64,000 nucleotides of DNA from Leptospiraceae bacterium (GTDB taxonomy: Bacteria > Spirochaetota > Leptospiria > Leptospirales > Leptospiraceae), in NCBI GenBank assembly GCA_947458405.1, contig CANGZW010000004.1:1-64000 (forward strand). Reading direction: 5' to 3'. How positions within the stretch are numbered: position 1 is the stretch's first letter; each line of letters begins with the position of its first letter. Below the pieces are notes generated by a model, which saw only the letters and a program-made list of their open reading frames with translations, was not told where the DNA came from and ran no database searches. Shown here piece after piece: positions 1 through 7,954 of the stretch. A program made the position numbers and the translations under genes.

Positions 1-1544
1 ATCATTGTTCCGGAGAGCATAAAATATCCGTAACGGGAACTTTAGAAAGTAAAATTATTTTTAAAGGTAAAATAGATTCCCCACCCAAAGTTTTTGATAG
101 AGCAAGCTATTCTTATAAAATAAGGTTTTACAATTGTCCAAAAGAATTTGGAAAAATAAACTCCGACACAGGAACCTTTCCATTCAAAGCAAATGATTGT
201 AGGAAAAATTTCTCTGAATCTACTTTTCAATCCAAACCCCCTGAATATTCATTTGAGACAAATCAACCCAAAGAATGGACTCATGCATTTATACAATTAT
301 TAGATACCGATGTAATTTCAGGGCTGTACTCTCCTGGTGAAAATCCATTTTGGTTTAAGAATGAATCAATGAAAACTAATATCTTAGAGCATACCTTTGA
401 TTTCGAAAGCACAGAAAATCCAATTCCTGATGCAGAACAAATAAAATTAGCAGAGAAATTTTCTCCCCTGCTCATCGTAAAAAAAGGGAAAACATATCTT
501 CCTTCTAATTTGGAAAAGTTTTCAAATTCATACTCAACAATAACTTATACAGGAAAAAATCCTGACTCAGCATTGTATGAAATAATTGATAAAAACAAGG
601 ATAACTATTTTTCCTTTGATGAAAGACTTTATGGGGGTGATACTCATCTTTATTTTCATGTGAGACCTGCTAGCACATTTCTCTCGGGAACATCTGAAAA
701 TGCCCTGCCAGGTTGGAGAGACAATCGAAATTATAGATATTCCAAGACAAAGGGTGATCTTGTGATTTCTTACTACATTTGGTTTGATTACAACGAGGGT
801 CCGTCGAGGATGGGAAATCTTCATGAAGGGGATTTCGAATCTTTTGCTGTCTTAGCTGATTCCAATGGGATTCCTAAAAGAATAATGACCACAGGCCATA
901 ATCATGTTATGCTCGACACATCTTGGAAGAATATTAATTCTATAGATAATCATCCTCTGATTTTCATAGCCCATGGAAACAAGGGAACTGATGGTGGAAA
1001 TCCAAGTTCGCCTTATGGAGGTTATGAAACAAGTTTGGAAGCTGGAAACTTTTTATTCAACGCACTAGCAAATCCAAAAGATATTTTCCCTGATATCTCT
1101 CTTGCTCAAATCATCATTCCCAAGAACCTCAATCGGGAAAAGTTAAAAAACATTAGAATTGGTCCTGGAGAATGGATCGATCCCACCAAGACTAGATATG
1201 TTTCTATTGAAAAATCTGTTTCGAGAGAAATAGCAAAATTAATAAAATGGGAAGAACCGGCTTGGATAGGAAAAGCTGCATTTTCTGATCCCGATAAAAA
1301 TCATGATGTTCCTGAATCTTCCCTCTTTTTTCAAAACTTTCCAGGAAGATTGGGCAAAAATCCCAGAAGTTCCCTGGATTTTTTTAAATTAGCCCAATAC
1401 GGAAAATCTCCTGTCAATCCGCCTTTTAAAATGAACGAAGAACAACATTTTACATTTGAAAAACCTAAAATGGAAAGATGTGAAAAGGCTAGAATAGGAG
1501 ATTATTGCCCAAAATTTAATGGTGATGAAAAAACCCCACAATAA
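1..1544 (+). CDS. Vps62-like secreted or surface protein with EF-hand-like loop (5' truncated by window edge)
   Basis: The reading frame is open from base 3 to the stop at 1542-1544, so the ATG at 369 is internal and the true start lies outside the window. The visible part is about 513 residues. The core has motifs that recall the Vps62/DUF946 family: HEGDFE near 826 (family HEGDWE) and a later HPLIFIAHGNKGT segment (family xxYASHGxHA). Such proteins are often secreted, but their biochemical role is unclear. At 588-623 a 12-residue stretch, DKNKDNYFSFDE, matches the spacing of an EF-hand calcium loop (D1, N3, D5, hydrophobic 8, S9, E12). The upstream part (bases 3-368) has several Cys and is beta-rich in appearance. 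Family assignment is from remembered motifs, hence moderate confidence; coding status is firm. Confidence 0.75.
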   Translation, partial: HCSGEHKISVTGTLESKIIFKGKIDSPPKVFDRASYSYKIRFYNCPKEFGKINSDTGTFPFKANDCRKNFSESTFQSKPPEYSFETNQPKEWTHAFIQLLDTDVISGLYSPGENPFWFKNESMKTNILEHTFDFESTENPIPDAEQIKLAEKFSPLLIVKKGKTYLPSNLEKFSNSYSTITYTGKNPDSALYEIIDKNKDNYFSFDERLYGGDTHLYFHVRPASTFLSGTSENALPGWRDNRNYRYSKTKGDLVISYYIWFDYNEGPSRMGNLHEGDFESFAVLADSNGIPKRIMTTGHNHVMLDTSWKNINSIDNHPLIFIAHGNKGTDGGNPSSPYGGYETSLEAGNFLFNALANPKDIFPDISLAQIIIPKNLNREKLKNIRIGPGEWIDPTKTRYVSIEKSVSREIAKLIKWEEPAWIGKAAFSDPDKNHDVPESSLFFQNFPGRLGKNPRSSLDFFKLAQYGKSPVNPPFKMNEEQHFTFEKPKMERCEKARIGDYCPKFNGDEKTPQ

Positions 1545-1594
1545 TCTTGGCTAACGAATAGAGAGAAAATAATTTTTTTGCGGGATGTTTGCTT

Positions 1595-2113
1595 ATGGAA
1601 AATTTAGAAAAAGCCTATCTGGGTGGTGGTTGCTTTTGGTGCTTAGAAGCTATCTACCAACTTGTAGATGGGGTTGAATCAATTCATTCAGGTTACGCTG
1701 GTGGAATTAACCCAAATCCGTCATACAAAGATGTATGTAGTGGTATGACAGGCCATGCAGAAATTGTGGAGGTTGTTTTCAATACATCTAAATTAAGTTA
1801 TCGGGATATTATAAAAATATTTTTTGATATACATGATCCAACTACTTTAAATAGACAGGGTAATGATGAAGGCACTCAATATAGATCAGTCATTTTTTAC
1901 ACCAACGAAAACCAAAAGAAAATTGCAGACGAAGAGAAAACCCAATCTGCCAAAAACTGGAAAGATCCAATAATAACAGAAATTTCATCCCTCCCCGAAT
2001 TCTATGTTGCAGAAGAGTATCACCAGAATTACTACAGAACAAATCCTGGTAGTTCCTATTGCTTTTTTGTAGTACGTCCTAAGGTAGAAAAATTTCTAAA
2101 GAAAAAAGCCTAA
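1595..2113 (+). CDS. msrA: Peptide methionine-S-sulfoxide reductase MsrA
   Basis: MsrA reduces the S-epimer of methionine sulfoxide in oxidised proteins using thioredoxin. The N-terminal GCFWCLE carries the catalytic Cys of the family, followed by the expected GYAGG and the conserved GHAEIVEV segment; HDPTTLNRQGNDEGTQYRS and the late EEYHQNYY are also canonical. At about 172 residues it is normal cytoplasmic length. I chose the ATG at 1595; a TTG two codons upstream (1589) is possible, and neither has a clear Shine-Dalgarno site. The gene follows the Vps62-like gene by about 50 bases and overlaps the 3' end of the convergent lipoprotein gene by 4 bases. Confidence 0.95.
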   Translation: MENLEKAYLGGGCFWCLEAIYQLVDGVESIHSGYAGGINPNPSYKDVCSGMTGHAEIVEVVFNTSKLSYRDIIKIFFDIHDPTTLNRQGNDEGTQYRSVIFYTNENQKKIADEEKTQSAKNWKDPIITEISSLPEFYVAEEYHQNYYRTNPGSSYCFFVVRPKVEKFLKKKA

Positions 2114-2784
2114 TCAGACTTTTTATTAATATCCACTCTTTCTTTTAGTCTATACTTATCTAAATCTTTGAGTGGAAATATTAACCATTTTCTATGGTAG
2201 TAACCTTTTACTTTTTTGTAAGTAAATAAGTCATTATCTGAAATAATTTGATTTTCATCCGGCTTGAATTCTAATGAAATTGGATCGATTTGAGTCCAAT
2301 CATAAAAATTCAATCCTTTATCTTTAGAAACATCGTCTTGTATATCACCAAAAACTACATTCAAACCTTCGTTATCTATCCACATCAAAAAAGAAGTTCT
2401 TTTAAAATTGGAAATCACTGATTGTAAATGGTCGTAGATACTCACAACGACTACTATTTTCTTTTCATCGAAGTTTTCTAGAGTTTGAGAAATATCATCT
2501 GCACTATTATTCAATTCATCTAAATGAAAAACATAATCATTGTACTTATTTATCCGAGTTGTCTTAATAAATCTAACATTCCCAATAATATCTATTAACT
2601 TTTTGGGAGAAATCTTATAGGGATGTTTAATTTTATTATCGATTAATTTATTGTTGGGGAGCTCATCACGATCTAGTTCATAAATAGCTAATTTTTGAGT
2701 GGAATAGACCAAGCGTTTTGTTTTGAAACCGCTGGCACAGGAAGAGAATAGTAATATTGATAACAGTAGAATAACATTTTTCAT
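2110..2784 (-). CDS. Putative lipoprotein, unknown function
   Basis: A 224-residue protein starting with a short basic N-end, a hydrophobic stretch and a lipobox-like LFSSC, so Cys16 is the probable lipidated residue. An AGGA sits a few bases before the ATG, supporting this start. The rest is charged with no motif I recognise; segments such as KKIVVVVSIYDHL and FLMWIDNEGLNVVFGDI suggest an alternating alpha/beta domain. The family is unknown to me. It is likely monocistronic and converges on msrA with a 4-base overlap of the 3' ends. Confidence 0.8.
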   Translation of the reverse strand: MKNVILLLSILLFSSCASGFKTKRLVYSTQKLAIYELDRDELPNNKLIDNKIKHPYKISPKKLIDIIGNVRFIKTTRINKYNDYVFHLDELNNSADDISQTLENFDEKKIVVVVSIYDHLQSVISNFKRTSFLMWIDNEGLNVVFGDIQDDVSKDKGLNFYDWTQIDPISLEFKPDENQIISDNDLFTYKKVKGYYHRKWLIFPLKDLDKYRLKERVDINKKSD

Positions 2785-2832
2785 GGGTTCCTGCCAATAT
2801 TTTAGGAGTTGTATTGACAGGTAAAGGGAAAA

Positions 2833-3021
2833 TCAGAGAGGTGACAAGTCATTTTCAGAAAGATTTTTTATGACATGTGGGTATCCTTCCTTATCATTAT
2901 AGACTACGTTGATCCCCTCCGAATGAACCTCCGCAATTTCAACAATAGAATTCATGAGGATAAATATCCCATCCTGCATGAATGTTTTTTTGGAAAGTTT
3001 ATACTTATCACCAGGACTCAT
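2833..3021 (-). CDS. Small conserved-looking protein, translationally coupled to the NifU-like gene
   Basis: A 62-residue protein whose ATG overlaps the stop of the upstream NifU/pentapeptide gene (ATGA), which indicates translational coupling. The sequence begins MSPGDKYKLSKKTFM and has alternating hydrophobic residues (GIFILMNSIVEIAEVHSEGINVVYND) typical of a small beta-barrel. No family is recognised. Its existence is supported by the overlap and by the absence of a better frame; a role linked to the upstream protein is inference from context only. Confidence 0.65.
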   Translation of the reverse strand: MSPGDKYKLSKKTFMQDGIFILMNSIVEIAEVHSEGINVVYNDKEGYPHVIKNLSENDLSPL

Positions 3022-3797
3022 ATTTCTTCCTGTTTAAGGTATAGGTCTTTTCCAGCTTTTGTCATTACATCAAAAATTTGTAGATGTTTGCTTTCAATTC
3101 GGGTTCCAATGTCGTACAATGCAGAGTTAAAAATTGCTCCCTCTATTTTAGTTCCAGTGAGCTTTGCCCATCGTAAATCAGAAGATTGAAAATTAGCATT
3201 ACTCAGATCACTATTGTTCAAAAATGCTCCTCTCAAATTGGCTCCCTTAAAATTAGCCCCACTGAAATTATTATTTTGTAGAAAAGCATTATGAAGATCC
3301 GCTCCCTCAAAATCAATCCCGGAAAGATCCATTTTTTCTATAATTATACTAGAAAGATCCTCTCCCCGTAAATTACCTTTTTCCTTGAGAATTTCCAAGG
3401 CTCGTGCCCCTGTTATTCTTTTTTCTCGGGGAACTCCTGCTCCATTTTTATAATCCTTGATTGCTTGCTTTAAGGCTAGAATTGCAGACTGGGGATAATT
3501 TTTTCTTCTCTCAGGAAAAGAGAATTCTTTTTCGATATCTTCTTCTGTTAAGTTATCTGCCTCTTCGATAGTTTTATCTTTAGCTATCAAAGTCGCCATG
3601 GCAAGAGCAGTAATTCCAAAGCCACAACCCGTGGTTGTATAGCTTGCATCAATGATCTTATCCTCTTGAATTTTTAAATAAATTCTGTACCCGTCTCCAC
3701 AACCAGTGTTTCTATAATTGGAGACAACAGTAGCATCATCCATCTCTCTATAGTTGAGCCTGGTATCATTGATTTCTTTGAATCTTTGAAAATCCAT
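3018..3797 (-). CDS. NifU/IscU-like N-terminal domain fused to pentapeptide repeats
   Basis: Residues ~15-118 resemble the IscU/NifU_N iron-sulfur scaffold: NTGCGDGYRIYLKI gives Cys33 and Asp35, TTTGCGFGI gives Cys58, and NLTEEDIEKEF plus AIKDYK match the scaffold's C-terminal helix. The third scaffold Cys is absent: there is no Cys after residue 58, and ungapped alignment puts Tyr101 there. Residues ~140-225 are pentapeptide repeats of the A(D/N)LxG type (GADLHNAFLQNNNFSGANF), forming a right-handed beta-helix in known members. An AAGGAG lies 7 bases before the ATG. The protein could be a degenerate cluster carrier or a protein-binding module no longer holding a cluster. The gene couples to the 62-residue gene downstream. 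Confidence 0.85.
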   Translation of the reverse strand: MDFQRFKEINDTRLNYREMDDATVVSNYRNTGCGDGYRIYLKIQEDKIIDASYTTTGCGFGITALAMATLIAKDKTIEEADNLTEEDIEKEFSFPERRKNYPQSAILALKQAIKDYKNGAGVPREKRITGARALEILKEKGNLRGEDLSSIIIEKMDLSGIDFEGADLHNAFLQNNNFSGANFKGANLRGAFLNNSDLSNANFQSSDLRWAKLTGTKIEGAIFNSALYDIGTRIESKHLQIFDVMTKAGKDLYLKQEEI

Positions 3798-3882
3798 TTC
3801 GATCTCCTTATTTGTTTTTTAGTATGATTCTAATAAATTAACTGTTTTTGACAAGTCTTTTCTATATAGGTTTTATTTTGAA

Positions 3883-4506
3883 TTAAACATCCGGACTAAA
3901 GTAAGGAGGCTTATTGAGATTGGGTAAAACCTTTTCTCCCCTCCTCTTAAAATTAGCAAATTCAGATAGAAAAGATACTAAAATTTGAGCAGTGGCTCCC
4001 CACAAAATATCATTTTTTATCTTTAAATAATAAACACTTTTACCGGGATTTCTTGGATGATCCATTTCATAGAAAGGGTTTGTATGAAATGATTCTAAGT
4101 CTAGGAGTATCATTCTTTCCACTTCATCTAGATTTGGATTAAAGTTAAAATCTCCCTTATAAAATGCAATAAAAGGTACAATTACATAGCCTGTAAATGT
4201 ATTGAATTCACCAAAACTACCCAATACTTCTAGCGAATGTCTATTATCTCCAACCTCTTCTTCCCACTCCCGCAAAGCAGTTTCTAAAAGGTCTTCTTCC
4301 TGCCCTTTCACCCCTCCCGGAAAGGAAATCTGCCCAGGATGGTTCTTAAGATTTTCATTTCTTTTTGTGAGTATCACACTAAAATTTCCATTGGAATCAG
4401 AATATAATGGTACTACAACTGAAGAAGCTTTAGATGAAGTTTGTGGTACAGAAGGATTTAACTTAGAAGGATATTTTTGTAGTAAGTCATCTAAATTAAG
4501 TTTCAC
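3883..4506 (-). CDS. NUDIX hydrolase, probable CoA pyrophosphatase
   Basis: This 207-residue protein has the NUDIX box with G65, E71, R79-E80, E83-E84 and G86 in the consensus spacing, preceded by HPGQISFPGG, which is characteristic of the CoA diphosphatase (NudL/YeaB) subfamily that cleaves CoA or acyl-CoA to 3',5'-ADP and phosphopantetheine. It starts with GTG overlapping the stop of the upstream ribonuclease D gene (GTGA), so the two are cotranscribed. The substrate assignment is from the subfamily motif; other NUDIX substrates are possible. Confidence 0.85.
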   Translation of the reverse strand: MKLNLDDLLQKYPSKLNPSVPQTSSKASSVVVPLYSDSNGNFSVILTKRNENLKNHPGQISFPGGVKGQEEDLLETALREWEEEVGDNRHSLEVLGSFGEFNTFTGYVIVPFIAFYKGDFNFNPNLDEVERMILLDLESFHTNPFYEMDHPRNPGKSVYYLKIKNDILWGATAQILVSFLSEFANFKRRGEKVLPNLNKPPYFSPDV

Positions 4507-5669
4507 TGCTTCTTTTTTATTGGAATTAAATTTTCTATAAGATCATCATAAGGCTCAGACTTTATTGCCATTAATAAAGAAGACCCATAGTTTTGTATCT
4601 TCCATTGGGATAAAAAATGAAATTTATTCAGTTCTTCTAAATTATTAGGTGGATTTCGAATCAACGTTAGTAGTTGTTTATTCGATAGAATCATTGAATG
4701 ATCTACACCTCTTTTTTTGATAATTTTATCTCTCCATTTATGAAGGTGCCTGAGTTTACTTTCTTCTTGAGTTGTCATACTATTATCAACCCTAGGAAAA
4801 TCTGTCTTGGCGAGTGGAACACCGGAAGGATTTTTAATTATCTCTGAAACTTGTGCTCCATCTTTTTTTCCAAGGAGCTTAATTATTTCTTCTTCTCCGA
4901 GATTTTCTAATACAATTTTAGAGATTGTCTCATTATTTAAAACTCGAAATGGTGCTTTATTTAACTTCTTAGCTTTTTCTTCTCTAAAAATTAATATATC
5001 ATAAACACTCCTTCTTTGTTCGGATGTGAATTTTAATATATTTGGAAATTTATGCCAGGCTATATCACCTGAAGTTTCTCTTCCCTTATAAAGCTCTTCT
5101 GTCATTTTCTGAAATTCAGAAATTGCTTCCTCCAGTAATCCTCCTTCTTGGAGTTCTTCTTTCATTTTCCCCCAAATGGATTCCAGATAAGCAGTGTCAA
5201 GTGCGGCATACTGAAGTTGGTGTTTATCTAAGGGTCTTTTTTCCCAGTTTGATTTTTGTTCTGTTTTGGAAAGCTTTATGGAATGATAATATTCTACTAA
5301 ATAATTTAATGAGTTATGCTCCATTCCTAAAAGCTTTGATGAGTACATTGTATCCACAATATTCTTAAAATTATAACTAAAATCCCTTTTTAAAGCCTTT
5401 ACATCATCTGGAGCAGAATGAAATATTTTTTGAATTTTTTCATTATTAAAAATAGGCTCCAAAAGAGTCATATCTAAGGGTGCCATCGGATCAATAATAT
5501 AATTTTTGCCATTTAAAGTGATTTGAACGAGGCAAATTCGTGAATAATACGTAAAATAACCCGAAGATTCGGTATCCACAGATATACATTTTGCACCAGA
5601 GAGATTGACTACAACGAGCTCCATTGCTTTTTTATTATCAATTAAGATGTATTTGGAATTAGTTTGCAT
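4503..5669 (-). CDS. rnd: Ribonuclease D (3'-5' exoribonuclease)
   Basis: A DEDDy exonuclease that trims 3' ends of tRNA precursors and other RNAs. Metal ligands are visible: D32 and E34 in VDTESSG, D89 in SAPDDVKAL, and Y154...D158 in YAALDTAYL. After the exonuclease domain (about residues 1-175) come two HRDC-like segments, one near 205-285 and one near 305-375, as in classical RNase D. At 388 residues it has the usual length. It is divergent from purF with only about 30 bases between the start codons, and the NUDIX gene follows with a 4-base overlap. Confidence 0.92.
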   Translation of the reverse strand: MQTNSKYILIDNKKAMELVVVNLSGAKCISVDTESSGYFTYYSRICLVQITLNGKNYIIDPMAPLDMTLLEPIFNNEKIQKIFHSAPDDVKALKRDFSYNFKNIVDTMYSSKLLGMEHNSLNYLVEYYHSIKLSKTEQKSNWEKRPLDKHQLQYAALDTAYLESIWGKMKEELQEGGLLEEAISEFQKMTEELYKGRETSGDIAWHKFPNILKFTSEQRRSVYDILIFREEKAKKLNKAPFRVLNNETISKIVLENLGEEEIIKLLGKKDGAQVSEIIKNPSGVPLAKTDFPRVDNSMTTQEESKLRHLHKWRDKIIKKRGVDHSMILSNKQLLTLIRNPPNNLEELNKFHFLSQWKIQNYGSSLLMAIKSEPYDDLIENLIPIKKKQ

Positions 5670-5699
5670 GATTATTAGCTTTTAAATCAGTATCCAATT

Positions 5700-7175
5700 A
5701 TGGGAGATAAGAACAACTCCAAAATGAACCTAGACTCTATCCATAATTTTGTAATTGCCCGAGATGACAAACCAAAAGATGAGTGTGCTATATTTGGAAT
5801 TTATAATTCTCCCGAAGCATCAAATTTCACCTACCTTGGGTTGTACTCAATGCAACACAGAGGACAGGAATCTTCAGGAATTGTTTCCACTGATGGTGAA
5901 ATCTTATATAGATTTGCAGGAATGGGTTTAGTTGCAAATGTTTTTAATCAATCTAACCTAAAAGATTTAAAAGGTAAAACAGCTATCGGACATAATCGGT
6001 ACTCTACCACCGGAGCTAGTTTTCTCAGAAATGCTCAACCCCTTCGTGTTGAATCCCATATGGGCCCCATTTCCTTGGCTCATAATGGAAATTTAGTAAA
6101 CTCATATGATATTAGGAAAGATTTGGAAGAATCAGGTAGTATTTTCCAAACTACAATTGATAGTGAAATCATAGTTCATTTGATGGCTAAATCAAAATCA
6201 AAAGAAATCTTAGAAGCTGTTTCCAATGCACTAAAAGTTGTGCAGGGAGCTTATTCCTTATTAGTCATGACGAATAAATATTTAATCGCTGTTCGTGATC
6301 CCAATGGTTTTAGGCCTCTTGTTATGGGGGAGAGAGTAGATGGCTCTATTGTTTTCGCATCTGAAACTTGTGCTTTTGATATTACAGATACAAAATATAT
6401 CAGAGATGTAGAACCCGGAGAGATGGTTGTCGTAGATAGTTTTGGGATAAAATCTTATTTTCCCTTTGCTAAAAAATCACATAGTCTATGTATATTTGAG
6501 TATATCTATTTTTCTAGACCTGATTCTTATATTTTTAACGAATCTGTTTATAAAATAAGAAAACAATTAGGATTTTATTTAGCAAAAATGGAAGTCGTAG
6601 AGGCAGATGTTGTAATCTCAGTTCCAGATTCCGCGAATGTAGCAGCTCTTGGTTATAGTGAAGCCTCAAATATTCCCTTTGCGATGGGTTTAATACGATC
6701 CCATTATATTGGTCGAACATTTATTGAACCCGACCAAAAGATCCGCGATTTTGGAGCTAAAATTAAATACAATGTTGTAAGGGACGTAGTACGGGATAAG
6801 AGAGTTATCATTATCGATGACTCAATTATGAGAGGTACGACAAGCCGAAAAATTATTAAAATGATAAGAAATGCAGGTGCCAAAGAAGTTCACATGAGAA
6901 TATCTGCACCTCCTACAATCAGTCCTTGTTATTATGGAATTGATATCCCCACACACAAAGAATTAATAGCCGCCACACACTCTTTAGAAGAAATCAAAAA
7001 ATATCTTAGAGTTGATAGCTTGGCATATCTTGATTTAAATACAATGCACCAAGCAGCAGGACAAGAATATCCTAAGTCGAGATATTGTGATGCATGTTTT
7101 ACAGGAAAATACCCAGTAGCATTTACATCCGAAGATACAAGTAAAGAAAAATACTTATTTGAGAATTTAGATTGA
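5700..7175 (+). CDS. purF: Amidophosphoribosyltransferase (PurF), iron-sulfur type
   Basis: PurF makes phosphoribosylamine from PRPP and glutamine, the first committed step of purine synthesis. The glutaminase nucleophile is Cys29 in DECAIFGIY, after a propeptide-like N-end of 28 residues, as in Bacillus-type enzymes that are processed to expose the Cys. The PRPP loop VIIIDDSIMRGTTS is near residues 368-380. Four Cys (264, 410, 463, 466) sit where the Bacillus enzyme binds a [4Fe-4S] cluster. No clear Shine-Dalgarno site precedes the ATG at 5700; an in-frame ATG at 5724 is an alternative. Its 3' end overlaps the convergent gene by 9 bases. Confidence 0.97.
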   Translation: MGDKNNSKMNLDSIHNFVIARDDKPKDECAIFGIYNSPEASNFTYLGLYSMQHRGQESSGIVSTDGEILYRFAGMGLVANVFNQSNLKDLKGKTAIGHNRYSTTGASFLRNAQPLRVESHMGPISLAHNGNLVNSYDIRKDLEESGSIFQTTIDSEIIVHLMAKSKSKEILEAVSNALKVVQGAYSLLVMTNKYLIAVRDPNGFRPLVMGERVDGSIVFASETCAFDITDTKYIRDVEPGEMVVVDSFGIKSYFPFAKKSHSLCIFEYIYFSRPDSYIFNESVYKIRKQLGFYLAKMEVVEADVVISVPDSANVAALGYSEASNIPFAMGLIRSHYIGRTFIEPDQKIRDFGAKIKYNVVRDVVRDKRVIIIDDSIMRGTTSRKIIKMIRNAGAKEVHMRISAPPTISPCYYGIDIPTHKELIAATHSLEEIKKYLRVDSLAYLDLNTMHQAAGQEYPKSRYCDACFTGKYPVAFTSEDTSKEKYLFENLD

Positions 7176-7949
7176 ACTAAAGGACGAAATTCTTTTAAAA
7201 TCCAAGAATAAACAATTTCTTCCTCTCCATCTAATAAAATTCTTTAAATCTTCATAATTAGAACCAGACTCAATTTTTCTTTCGTTTAATTCAATATCAT
7301 CAAAAATTTCTTCTTGAATAAAATCATCAAAACGAATGCATTTATAACCTTCTAAAGTATTTAAGATTAAAATCTGTGATACTTTTTTTGAATTTTCAAT
7401 ATAATCTACTTCTACTGGAGATAGAGGAAATATAGATATTTTTTGTTTTTTAAAAGAAAGATACTTAGTTTTATAACTAATATTTTTAATTATCTTTTTT
7501 TTTAAATCAGGTACGATATAAATACTTTTTTGAAATTGTAGTACGAGATAACTATCAAGAGATTTTATTTTCTTATCTTTTTTCTCAATTGGAGAAAATG
7601 AATTTTTTTTATTGGATAGACTATTAATTAATTTGGAATTTATTAAATTTGATCTTTCGTCGTCTTTTATCTTTTCAAATAAATTAAAAATTTTATTTAA
7701 ATCTTTTTTAGTTTCTTTTCTTTTTTCAAGAAAAGTGTTAAACCTATCTTGAATTGATTTTAACCGCTCTTCAAAATATATAAAATTTTGTTCATTTGCC
7801 TGAACTTTTAATTTTTTAAGAATGACTTCAAATTTATCAATATCTTTAACATCTACATCAAAAGATCTTTCTATTTTTACTAATAATAATATAGCTTTTT
7901 GTTTTAGTTCATAAAAATTTTTAGAATTTTGTATTACCTCCGCTTCCAT
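7167..7949 (-). CDS. Unknown protein at the end of the rod-shape operon
   Basis: A 260-residue, very Lys/Glu-rich cytoplasmic protein with no signal peptide or membrane segment. Residues ~10-115 are predicted-helical and coiled-coil-like (heptad-spaced Leu/Ile, NKIFNLFEKIK). Residues ~130-255 look beta-rich, with SPVEVDYIE, SQILILNTLEGYKCIRFDDF and a final RWRGRNCLFLDFKRI. I recognise no family; the C-terminal part vaguely recalls CheW-like adaptor folds, but I would not claim it. It follows rodA by 5 bases, so it probably belongs to the mre operon and may act in wall elongation or share only the transcript. Confidence 0.75.
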   Translation of the reverse strand: MEAEVIQNSKNFYELKQKAILLLVKIERSFDVDVKDIDKFEVILKKLKVQANEQNFIYFEERLKSIQDRFNTFLEKRKETKKDLNKIFNLFEKIKDDERSNLINSKLINSLSNKKNSFSPIEKKDKKIKSLDSYLVLQFQKSIYIVPDLKKKIIKNISYKTKYLSFKKQKISIFPLSPVEVDYIENSKKVSQILILNTLEGYKCIRFDDFIQEEIFDDIELNERKIESGSNYEDLKNFIRWRGRNCLFLDFKRISSFSSI

Positions 7950-7954
7950 AGTTC

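Noticed and set aside
369..1544. Treating the ATG at 369 as the start of the first gene
   Set aside because: The same frame is open from base 3 and encodes plausible protein; the ATG is internal.
2875..3189. Plus-strand open frame across the 62-residue gene and the NifU-like gene end
   Set aside because: Antisense to coupled genes with clear translation signals; composition not protein-like.
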